From positions 67,868,638 through 67,932,637 of the forward strand of contig CM043699.1 in NCBI GenBank assembly GCA_023935145.1: 64,000 bases of DNA, read 5' to 3'. Below the pieces are notes generated by a model. That model worked only from the letters and a program-made list of their open reading frames with translations. It made no database searches and was not told where the DNA came from. The DNA is from Bretschneidera sinensis. Its lineage: Eukaryota > Streptophyta > Magnoliopsida > Brassicales > Akaniaceae. This document shows positions 45,850-55,953 of this stretch, piece after piece. Position 1 is the first letter of the stretch. Each line of letters begins with the position of its first letter. The position numbers and the translations under genes are program-made.

Positions 45850-47210
45850 TGTTGAGCGAAAATATACCTAAATAAATAAGCAGATAATCGTACTAGTTTT
45901 ACTTGCAAGTGCACAAGGTCAACAGTGTAGTATAGTGTGCGAAAGCAAGATCATCTCCACAGAGATTGGTAAAGTTCGGTTTTAGAATTTGTTTCTTCAA
46001 AGTAAAAAAGAAATAAAATAACCGTTGAATGTGATTTGATAATAATAAAGACATAGGGCTTTGATATCCACCACTAGTCATACTTTCCCAATTGTATAAT
46101 GTATCAGTGCACTAGCCTTATCATGTATACCTAATGGTGGCCAACCTAAGGGCATGGTATCTACTGCTTAAGCTATTGATTTCCCTAAGCAACGAGTTAG
46201 GCATGGTATCTACTCTAACACTTTTCTTCCTTAAGGGATTCAGTATGGTATCTGCTTGAGTTGTTCCTTAAGAAAGCATAAGTACTATAGAAATCGACAA
46301 CCACATGAGACCTAGGGCATGGTATCTACTCCCGGTTTCCCATGTTGATTAATCCAAGAATCCGGTGTGGATATCTTTTGTTACTAATGTTAGACCCAGG
46401 ACTCGGTCATCCAAATTGATCTAAATAACCAATCCATACCACATGCATACGTTGGTCATACACATACATATGAGGAATTTAAATAAGCATAGGCATTAAT
46501 CAAGTTAAGCAACATAATAAAGGCTATTGGCAAAGATTTTATCAATGAATAAATATATGAGAAAGCATAACTAGGGCTTCAATCGAGCCCTATAAGAAAG
46601 TTAGTTACACATGCTGTCTAAAATAAACATCATACATAAACTAAACATAAAAAGAAGAATAAACCCGAGAGAAGAGGCGTCAATTCTCTCCCAAAGCTTT
46701 ACAACTCCAAGTAAAAGATAAGAGAAGTGTTCTCTAAGTTGTGATCTCAGAAGTGATCTCTCATAGGTAATAAATTGTGTGTGTTTTACAGGTGTATTTA
46801 TAGGGCTTGAGAAGTCCTAGAAAGCTCATGAGTTCCTAAACTTTCCTAAATTACAAAACTCTCTTATTTCCAAAATAAGGTTCTGCAGTTTTCTGTGCAC
46901 GCCCGTACATGTGCGCTCGATCGCACGCATCTTGCGCTTGATCGCAGTGTGCGATCGATCCTTCTTGTGTGCGCACGATCACAATGTGCACTCGATCGCA
47001 TTGCATGGTGCGATCGATCGCATTTTTTCCAGAGGCTGCTCCAGGAATTCCAGGCTTCTTCCTCTAAGTGCCAAAACTGCTTCTTTTTCTCCAAGACCTA
47101 TAAACACATGTGAAACACACAAATGAAATAAAATGAACTAAATTAACATAACTAAGGACTTAATAAGTGTAAATAAGGGGGCTTAAATATGAATATTTAA
47201 GCACCTATCA
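45850..47210 (-). repeat. 3' LTR of B
   Basis: The plus strand starts TGTTGAGCGAAAATATACC and ends GCACCTATCA. The CGATCG-word cluster is at 46900-47035, about 100 bp upstream of TATAAATAC (46795-46804, minus). Confidence 0.94.
46795..47035 (-). promoter_or_regulatory. CGATCG word cluster and TATA box in B 3' LTR
   Basis: About six words of the type TGCGATCGATCGCA or GTGCGCTCGATCGCAC lie in 135 bp; the perfect 14-bp palindrome TGCGATCGATCGCA is at 47009-47022. TATAAATAC follows on the minus strand. The 5' LTR repeats this at 62998-63235 with slightly more intact CpGs. Confidence 0.8.
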
Positions 47211-47246
47211 CACCCCCAAACTTACATATTGCTAGTCCCTTAGCAA
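47211..47246 (-). other. PPT of B and preceding hairpin
   Basis: Minus strand TTTGGGGGTG (47211-47220) abuts the 3' LTR. Just upstream is the perfect hairpin TTGCTA-AGGGAC-TAGCAA (47229-47246). C has the identical arrangement and E a slightly worn one. Confidence 0.85.
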
Positions 47247-48605
47247 TACTAAACAAAACTAAAATGAAAGATAACAACACACAGATAGATCCAATGTTCA
47301 TAGTGTCCAAAAAAAGTTTAAGTCTTAACACAACTATGATGTGCATTCATGAGCAAGCTTAACAGATATAAACATATTTTTGCAATGAATAAGTGTTTTG
47401 AACGCAAATTACTTTCATGAGCTAATTTAAGACATCACAAGTTCAACTTTGGTGTGTGGTGAACTAGCACATAAAAGATTAAGTTTCCAAATAATTTTAA
47501 CGTATATGTTTCGATGTCTCAAGATTCACCAAATTTCCTATTAGAATCAACAAAGATGGCATAATTCTTCTTTTCTTTTGTTTATGATTTTTTTGTCAAG
47601 TTAATTCCCTTAAGCTTTATATTTGACTCATGTAACGAGTCTTTAGCCAATGACTCCTAAACCAGATGGTTTTAGGGCATTAGGTGTAAAGACACCCCTA
47701 AGGACTTACTAACTCGAGTCAAAAAGGCTACGAAACTAACTGGTCTCAATGCTCTTATTAGAAATTCCACCTTTTGACGTGATACTCATTGCTTACTGAG
47801 GCAAGAGGGCCAGTTACTCAGCGGAAAGTTCTTTTTAATGATCTTTTGAGTTACAAATTTTTCACCTTTTGACGTGACACTCACTGCTTACTGAGGCAAG
47901 AGGGCCAGTTACTCAGTGGAATGTTTGTTTTATTGATCATTATGAGCATTTCTTTTTTTTTTTTTTTTGGGTACTAATAATTTGTTTCTATTTTCTTATG
48001 CCAAAATGTTAGTCTAATAGGCCATTTGGTTCACAGTCGAGCAAAAGAAATATACAAATCAAAATTACATGTCATACCCCACAGAATTATGTGCTAATGT
48101 GCTTGTGATCGTTTAGGTCAAACTTGTGAATCCTTAAATTCCTAAAAGGAAGTGATCTTGGTTCAAAACTTAATTATTGGCTTATATGTTTGAGGTGTTA
48201 AGCTCACTTATGAAGTCAAATCATATTCTTTGTTTAGATCACCAAAATTTTTTTTTTTAGAACAGCATGAACATGCATTTATCTATGAAAACAACAACAC
48301 AACAAAATAACAACAAAATGGGACATAGTGAGTGTGTGAATGTGTCCCCATAACCCCAAACTTAAATTGCACATTGTCCCCAATGTGTGAATAGCATGGA
48401 AGGATCTGACCTAGGAGATGGAGAACTGATGGCTGGCATGGTTCATAGCACGCCCCCAAACTTCAACTAGATGCACTCATGCTGTCCTCGAAAAAGAAAG
48501 AAAAAAATAAACATAAAATGGAAAACAAGTAATAATAACAGTGATAGAAAAATAAACTAGGAAATACGAATAGTAAAATAAACTAATAAAAATGATATGC
48601 TTTGT
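47247..48605 (-). other. Noncoding 3' region of B with two extra polypurine runs
   Basis: No coding domain is recognised. Minus strand AAGTTTGGGG occurs at 48354-48363 and AAGTTTGGGGGCG at 48451-48463, echoing the PPT about 1.1-1.2 kb upstream of it. A duplicated stretch 'cgtgacactcaytgcttactgaggcaag' appears near 47775 and 47870 (unit about 95 bp), also found once in C near 55260. Confidence 0.7.
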
Positions 48606-48647
48606 GGATCCTCCCATGAGCGCTCAGTTTAACGTCTTCAGCCAGAC
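48606..48647 (-). other. Conserved post-coding block in B
   Basis: Minus strand GTCTGGCTGAAGACGTTAAA... to ...GCGCTCATGGGAGG starts about 14 nt after the stop of the extra ORF. It is nearly identical to the blocks in C and E. Confidence 0.85.
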
Positions 48648-48661
48648 ATGGTATCCTCTCA

Positions 48662-49786
48662 CTACTGATCATCAGTTGGTACAGTCGCAGAGGTACCGAG
48701 TGCCGGAGGTAGGCGATCAAGAATAGCCTGCAGCATAGCCTCCTGTCGTACAAACAACACCTCCAAACTATCCATGCGCTGATGCACGAGTGTGGTAGCG
48801 GCAGAGACCTCACCTCGGAAGGAGGACAGCTCAGCTAGAAAGTGCTGGGACTCGGTGGGTCCAATGTCCGAATGGTCCTCTTCTCGCACTGGGCTAATGA
48901 CAGGGGTCTCGGTTTCCATACGATCCTCTTCAACTCTCTCAGCTTCTAGAGCAGGTGCTGGGAGTCCTCGAGGCATGTGCGAGACGCTATGTGTCCACTG
49001 ATCTTTCCCGAAGAAGGGATGCTCTCGCACTAGTCCGTCACTGGTGGTCCTCTTAATCCCTTTCTTCTTGAGTATGTAGGAGAGTAGGAATGGGAAAGGG
49101 AGGCCCCATGCATTGGCCGTGGTGGTCTGTCGGCCATGGACGTGATCCCAAAATTTGTGCAGCTGGCTCCATATAATAGCCGGAATAGAGTACCAGTGAC
49201 CTCTGTGGAAGGTATATAGGGTCTGTAGAAACTGGTCTCTCCGCTGTGTCTTATGCCCCAATGGACACACATTGCGCTGAAAAAACATGTCGACAAGACA
49301 AAGTTGTGGAGGCAACTTTGATCGGCTGGCCGCATTGTTATGTCTGTCGGTGTACTGTCCAGCGTATATATCCGTAATAATCTCAGCCAGGGCAAAGGAC
49401 TCCGACTGCTCCTCAATATTGGTGTCCTCTGGAGGGGATTCGTCAGTGCAATGAAGAGCAGCGGCTATATCGGCACTAGTCACCTTGATGGGTGTGCCAT
49501 GGACTGAAGAAGTCAGTACTCCCGGTCTGCTGCAGTCAAAGGATAGGCTCGCATAGAATTGGACTACGAGTTGGAAGTAAGCAGTCGAGCAAACCGACTT
49601 AAAAAGCCTCTTTAACCCTCGATGTCTGAATGATTGGACAGCCCATTGAGTGGCGTCCATGTGCTTGAACACGTTATCGATGGCGAAGGCGGTCTAGAAT
49701 AAGAGCTCTCGTTGCTCGATGCTGGGTCGGGATGATGAGGCACGGCTGTTGGATGCACCGGAGGTGAAAGCAGATGGCTTGGACAT
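48662..49786 (-). pseudogene. Extra ORF of B between pol and 3' LTR (env-position ORF)
   Basis: An ATG at 49784-49786 opens a frame of about 375 codons that is broken only by a TAG at 49694-49696; the remaining 336 codons to 48662 are open. The main part (LKRLFKSVCSTAYFQLVVQF, SADIAAALHC, DMFFQRNVCPLGHK, ILKKKGI as landmarks) resembles the 'putative plant transposon protein' domain often found in Athila/Tat-type elements, by recognition only. The last 80 residues look like a coiled coil (heptad-like spacing around MDSLEVLFVRQEAMLQAILDRL) with an acidic stretch before it. I see no signal peptide or transmembrane helix, so an envelope role is not supported. It uses more GC-rich codons than pol. 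Confidence 0.7.
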
Positions 49787-49799
49787 GCTGCTGTTTGCT

Positions 49800-50416
49800 T
49801 CTGCCTAATTTACGATCGATCTCAAATTGGTGCGCTCAATCGCACACTGGACTATGTGCTCGATCGCACACGGTCAGACGTTTTCTCGAACAAGTGGTGT
49901 GCACCAAAAAGACTAAGCGCTGGATTGAGGGTTTGGATTCGTTCCTAACCTTCTGCAAACAAAACAAGCTGCAAATATGCACAAAAATACCTATAAATAG
50001 AATGAATGTTTTAAATGAAACAGTAAAATTCATGTGTGTGTACAGAAGGAGTACCTTGTGTATGGGGGGAATATGTAACGGGGGAGGTGATATGTGGTGG
50101 GGCGGTGATGATTGGTGACGGTGGTGATGGTGGTCGACGATGGTGATGATGATTGGTGTTGGTGGTGATGGTGGAGAGTTGTGGGGGTTGAGGAAAAATG
50201 TGAGTGTTGAGTGTTTGTAATCAGATAGTGCGAGGGAGTGAGTGAACAGTGAGAGAGTGTGTAGACTTATAGCTGAACTGTCTACTGCGAGTGCACTCGA
50301 TCGCACGTGGGGTGCGCTCGAACACTTTGAATGGTGCACTAGGTCGCACGCGTGCGCTCGATTGCACGCGTGCACTCGATCGCACTAAATGGTGCAATCG
50401 ATCGCAGGCAGTGTGC
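49800..50416 (-). promoter_or_regulatory. Possible internal promoter/leader upstream of the extra ORF
   Basis: On the minus strand, words TGCGATCGATTGCACC, GTGCGATCGAGTGCAC and a G-box CACGTG (50304-50309) at 50288-50416 are followed by GCTATAAGTC (TATA-like, 50264-50273) and a CT-rich stretch like a plant initiation region. A (CACCAY)n low-complexity leader (50100-50190) follows, then a possible splice donor (AAG|GTACTC near 50055), then more words at 49805-49880 just before the ATG. The arrangement copies the LTR promoter; activity is inference. Confidence 0.45.
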
Positions 50417-50643
50417 ATGGGCAAAAACGAAAACTTATCTCAGCTGAAAAATGATAAATTTGGAATAGTACAACCTTACCATGTGTTAGTGGCCTCAGTA
50501 CCACTAATCTCTGTAGAGATGCTTGAGCTGTATGAGTAATCGAAATGAACTTGCTCAAGCACTCTCATGCTTCAGTGCTAGTTGGCTGGAAGGGGGCACT
50601 TAGAGCCCACATCAGGTGGTTCAAGTGCCTGTGTTTCAGCTAT

Positions 50644-53289
50644 CTACTGTACTGATTCAAGTGCCAAGTATTCATCTCTTGGAGGAAAGTTAATGTCGAG
50701 GTAAGGCTTGACTCTATGTTCATTTATTGTAAAGGGCTGATTTCCGTTGGGGCCACAAACTTCTAATGCACCATGAGGGAAGACCTTGGTGACCATGTAT
50801 GGACTGTACCATCTGGATTTGAGCTTGCCTGGGAACAGTCTTAATCGTGAGTCATATAGCAACACCTTTTGTCCTACATGGAACTCCTTCCGTATTAGGT
50901 GCTTGTCATGATAGGCTTTTGTCCGTTCCTTGTACAACTTGGCATTCTCATAGGTGTCATATCGCAATTCTTCAAGTTCATTTAGATGTAGCTTCCTTTT
51001 CTCACCCGCTTGCTTCATGTCGAAGTTGAACTTCTTTATGGTCCAATATGCTCGATGTTCTAATTCTACCGGGAGATGGCACGCTTTTCCAAAGACTAGG
51101 TGGTAGGGAGACATAATGATTGGAGTCTTATAAGCTATCCAATATGCTCATAGAGCATCATTTAAGCGTAGAGACCAATCCTTCCGATTAGGCTTCACTA
51201 TCCTTTCTAAGATTCCCTTGATCTCTCAGTTGCGTATCTCTACTTGGCCACTGGTTTGAGGATGATATGGAGTGCCTACTTTATGAGTGATCCCATATTT
51301 CCAGAGTAGTTTGGCAAAAGAGCGATGATGAAAGTGGCTGCCCCCATCACTGATGATTGCTCTTGGAGTCCCAAACCGCGTAAAGATGTTAGACTGCAGA
51401 AACTTTACAACTACTTTGTGATCGTTAGTTTTTGAGGGGACAGCCTCGACCCATTTGGACACATAATCCACACCCACAAGAATATATAAATAACCAAAGG
51501 AGTTAGGAAAGGGTCCCATGAAATCAATGCCCCATACATCAAAAAGTTCTACTACATGAATATTTTGTAAGGGCATCTGATTTTGGGAAGAGATATTACC
51601 TGTCCGCTGGCATCTATCACATGAGATGCAAAAGGAGAAAGCATCTTTAAACAGATTAGGCCAATAAAAACCAGATTGTAGTACCTTAAGAGCTATTCGT
51701 TTTGCCCCAAAATGTCCTCCACAAGCAAACTGGTGGCAGTGTTGCAATAAGCTTGAGTGCTCCTCTTCTGGGATACATCGTCTGATGATTTGATCGGGGC
51801 AGACCTTGAAGAGATAAGGATCATCCCAATGGTAGTGTCTTGACAGAGACTGTAACCGTTTCTTTTCTTGAGTGGTCATGCCTGGGGGAAAAACTTTAAC
51901 AGTTAAATAATTTACTATATCAGCATACCATGGAAGTTTTACCTCTAGTGCGAATAGTTGTTCATCAGGGAAGTTCTCATTCAAAGGCAACTCTTTATCA
52001 TCATTCTCATAGGGAATCCTTCACAAATGATCTGCAACTACATTCTCACTGCCTTTCTTGTCTTTGATTTCTAAATCGAATTCTTGTAGTAGGAGTACCC
52101 ATCTGATCAGCCTAGGCTTCGCATCTTTCTTAGAAAACAAATATCTCAAAGCAGCATGGTCAGTGAATACTATAACTTTAGAACCAAAAAGATATGATCT
52201 AAACTTCTCTAAAGAAAAAATAATAGCTAACAATTCTTTTTTAGTAGTAGAATAGTTAAGCTGAGCATCATTTAAAGTTCTAGAAGCATAGTAAATAGCA
52301 TGAGGTACCTTATTGATTCTTTGACCTAAGACAGCTCCCAAGGCGAAGTCACTGGCATCACACATTAATTCGAAAGGGAGATTCCAATCCGGTGCCATCA
52401 TTATTGGGGCAGAGGTGAGAACATTCTTCAAGGTGTTGAAAGCTTGCATACAATCATTATTCCATTCAAACTTGGTAACTTTAGGCAATAACACACAAAG
52501 AGGTCTCGAGATTTTGGAGAAGTCCTTAATGAATCTTCTATAGAAACTAGCATGTCCAAGGAAACTTCTAATGCCCTTGATAGTGAGAGGGGGAGGTAGC
52601 TTTGAAATGATGTCTATCTTAGCCTTGTCTACCTCGATACCTCTGTTTGAGATGGAGTGGCCCAACACAATACCTTGTTGAACCATGAAGTGACATTTCT
52701 CCCAATTCAGCACTAAATTACTCTCTTCACATCTCTTTAAGACATTCTCTAAATGATTTAGGCACTCATCGAAATTAGAACCAAAGACACTAAAATCATC
52801 CATGAACACCTCAATGTATTTCTCTACCATATCGGAAAAAATGCTCATCATACATCTTTGAAAAGTGGCTGGTGCGTTGCATAAACCGAATGGCATTCTT
52901 CTATAAGCAAATGTACCGAAAGGACATGTGAATGTAGTCTTTTCTTGATCCTCAGGTGCTATGGCAATTTGATTGTACCCACTATACACATCCAAGAAGT
53001 AGTAATAACTGTGACCGGCTAACCTCTCTAGCATTTGATCAATGAATGGCAGGGAAAAATGATCTTTTCTAGTTACTTTGTTCAATTTCCGGTAATCAAT
53101 GCATACTCTCCAACCCGTTGTTTTTCTCATAGGTATGAGCTCCTCATTTTCATTTTTTACAACGGTAATCCCACTCTTTTTAGGAACAACTTGGACCGGA
53201 CTCACCCATTTGCTATCAGATATTGGGTAGATGATGCCAACATCTAGTAGCTTCAATACCTCGGCCTTTACTACCTCCTTCATGTGTGG
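50644..53289 (-). pseudogene. B pol: reverse transcriptase, RNase H, integrase
   Basis: One frame covers the region, broken by stops near 52021, 51226 and about 51150. [23 protein letters not shown] region, [34 protein letters not shown], active site FMDDFSVFG (52795-52803 for MDD), thumb [15 protein letters not shown]. RNase [39 protein letters not shown]. Integrase: H-H-C-C zinc domain (HFGAKR to CDRCQ), then D in [11 protein letters not shown] in IISDGGSHF and E in SGQVE, then a C-terminal domain ending with [10 protein letters not shown] at 50644. All key catalytic residues are present. Two stops fit a CGA-to-TGA and a TGG-to-TGA change. No chromodomain is present, as expected for Athila. 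Confidence 0.93.
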
Positions 53290-54682
53290 TGTTGTGAGTT
53301 TTAAATTACTTGCAAGCACACGAGTCATTTGCAGTATAGCGTTGTGCAAGTACGAGGTTGAATCCACAGGGAATTGCGTTGTGAAAGTATATTTTCAATC
53401 TAAACTAACTCTATCTTAACCTAGTTCCGAATTTCAGATGATAATTTACAAAAGAAATTAAAATTAAACTAAATTGATTTTTAAAAACTAATAATTAAAA
53501 CACTAAGGTTTCCAAATCCACCCCACCGAAGTTAAGCATAAATGTTCTAAAAATATAGCCTATCAAAACATTCCATGAATCAAACTATAAGACAAAAAAC
53601 AAAGAATATCCCAACTAAACCAAAAGCATCCAATGTATCAGCTCTCAACAAATCATAAAGGAAATCCAATTTAATCGAAAAGCATTCAATGTATCCATCA
53701 AATGAAACATAAGGAATATCCAACAGACAATTTAAACTCAATCAATTATAAGATTAACTCAAATAATTGACAGAACATTTATACTAAAAATTGTCAGATT
53801 TGTACAAGCAAATCTGAACTACTACGCCAAACAACGGTGGGGCTTCATCTTCAACCTTAGCTGAAGAGTCTAGCCACTCATAACTATGAAACTACAATTC
53901 ATAATAAAAGTGCTAAACATTTAAACTAAAACAACTAAATGTAAAAAAATAAATAAATAACTTTACATGGGAGAAATTCCACTCGCTGATGGGCGGCGCT
54001 TCCCCTCGTGGTGACAAAGCCTTCGAGATCCACCAGAATGCTAGCGGATGTCCACCGGTAAACACTAAAGTGGCTCAAGAATTGTACATTAAAGATGAAG
54101 TGAAGAAGGGCTTATATAGGGAAATATCACAAGTGCAATATGCTTCCAATCCGATGTGGGATACTGCAGATTCCATTTTTTGCTCTTTGACCTTTGTCTA
54201 CTAAAACTACCATAATTTTCTCTAGAAAAATCATTTTATTGATCCGTAAAATTTTCCAGAAAATAGACATCGGGATCCTTCCAAGAATATATGGCTCATC
54301 TCATGGTTCTTCCTGAATCAATACAGTTAAATCCTCAAAAATGGCTGATCTATCACACTGAAATCATGCACAGCCTGACCTTTGTCTACTAAAACTGCCA
54401 TAACTTTCTCTAGAAAAATCATTTTATTGATCCGTAAAATTCCCCAGAAAATAGACATCCGGATCTTTCCAAGCATATATGGCTTATCTTCTGGTTCTTC
54501 CTAAATCAATACAGTTTAATCCTCAAAAATTGCTGATATGCACGAGCAATTCTGGCAATTTAGTGAAACTTCTTTCCAAGCTTGTAAACCTGTAAAACAA
54601 CGAAAACAACTCAAAGTAACAAATTCCTAAGCTAACAAATGTAAATTAAAGGGCCAAAATATGCAATATTTGGCACTCATCA
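53290..54682 (-). repeat. 3' LTR of C
   Basis: The plus strand runs TGTTGTGAGTTTTAAATTAC to GGCACTCATCA. It contains two tandem ~189-bp modules (54190-54540) upstream of the snRNA-type promoter. Confidence 0.94.
54111..54162 (-). promoter_or_regulatory. snRNA-type promoter in C 3' LTR: USE + 33 nt + TATA
   Basis: Minus strand ATCCCACATCG at 54152-54162 and TATATAAG at 54111-54118, 33 nt between them. Confidence 0.75.
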
Positions 54683-54720
54683 AATACCCCCAAACTTACA
54701 ATTTGCTAGTCCCTTAGCAA
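54683..54720 (-). other. PPT of C and preceding hairpin
   Basis: Minus strand AAGTTTGGGGGTATT abuts the 3' LTR. TTGCTA-AGGGAC-TAGCAA (54703-54720) precedes it, identical to B. Confidence 0.85.
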
Positions 54721-55904
54721 AACAAAATAATAAAAAAAACCTAAATGAAAAACAAAGAACATAAAGATAAGTTCATCACTCATGGTATCCAAAAATTTAA
54801 GGAGCACACATCACCATGATATTCATTCATGAGCATGCTTAAAAAGATAAACCCATCTTTGCAATGAATAGAAATGTTAAAATCTAATTACTTACAAAAG
54901 GAAGGTTAAGGCATCACAAGTCTGACACTGTATCAAGTGAATTAGCATATAGAAATGAAGCTTCCAAGTGACTCCAATGTGTAAGGTCTCCATGTCTCAA
55001 GATTCACCGAATTTCCCATCAAAATGAACGAAAAAGGCATAGGTTTTTTTTTTCTTTATATATATATAAGGCACGGCTATGTCTAGTTCCCTTAAGCTTT
55101 CTAATTGACCCATGTAGCGAGTGTTGAGTCAATGATTCCCAAACCAAATGGTTTTAGGACATTAGGTGTAAAGACACCCCTAAGGACTTACTAACTCAAG
55201 CCAAAAAGGCTACAAAACTAAACTGATCTTAATGCTACCAAACAAAATTTTCACCTTTTGACGTGAACACTCACTGCTTACTGAGGCAAGAGGTCCAGCT
55301 ACTCAGTGGAAAGTTTATTGATGATGATCATTAGTAGTATTTTTTTTATGCTTTTCTATGCCCAAGTGTTTATCCAACAGGTCATCCAGTTTTAGTTAAG
55401 ACAAGGAAACGTACATATTAAAATCACATGTCATACCTCACACAATTTGTGCTAATGTGCTCGTGTTAGATTAGATTAAACATGTGAATTCTCAAATGCC
55501 TACTAAATTTTAAAACTTTATCACAAGATCATGTGTTCAAAATTTTAAGCTCACCTATGACATCACATCACCGAACATGTTTAACTCAACCAAAATTTCA
55601 AAATATCATGAGCATGCATTTATCTTTACGACAAAAAGACAACAAATTAGGACAAAGTGTGTGATGTGTCTCCCATACCCCCAAACTTAATTTACACATT
55701 GACCCCAATGTGTGAATAATATGGAAAGAGCTGACCTGGGATATAGAGAACTATCTGGACTAGTATGGCTCGTAGCATACCCCCAAACTTGAACTGAAGT
55801 ACGCATTGTCCGTGAAAAATAAATACTGGAAAACAAAAAATACTTGAAACAAACATTAAGCATAAATACATAAAATAATAAATAAACATAAAGGATAAGC
55901 TGTG
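54721..55904 (-). other. Noncoding 3' region of C with two extra polypurine runs
   Basis: Minus strand AAGTTTGGGGGT is at 55677-55688 and again at 55779-55790, besides the PPT itself. The rest parallels B in order but is diverged. No coding domain is present. Confidence 0.7.
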
Positions 55905-55947
55905 GGGTGCCTCCCATGAGCGCTAAGTTTAACGTCTTCAGCCAGAC
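55905..55947 (-). other. Conserved post-coding block in C
   Basis: Minus strand GTCTGGCTGAAGACGTTAAA... to ...GGGAGGCACCC starts 6 nt after the stop codon of the C ORF. It is the best preserved of the three copies. Confidence 0.88.
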
Positions 55948-55953
55948 CCAACA

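Noticed and set aside
46900..47040. CRISPR-like regular short repeats
   Set aside because: The words are degenerate, spacers are not uniform, and the context is a plant LTR promoter.
48662..49786. Envelope protein for the extra ORF of B
   Set aside because: No signal peptide, transmembrane segment or cleavage site is visible; only its position matches.
49836..50375. Minus-strand frame of 179 codons rich in H, P and S
   Set aside because: It comes from the (CACCAY)n low-complexity leader and the CGATCG words; no domain and no support as a gene.
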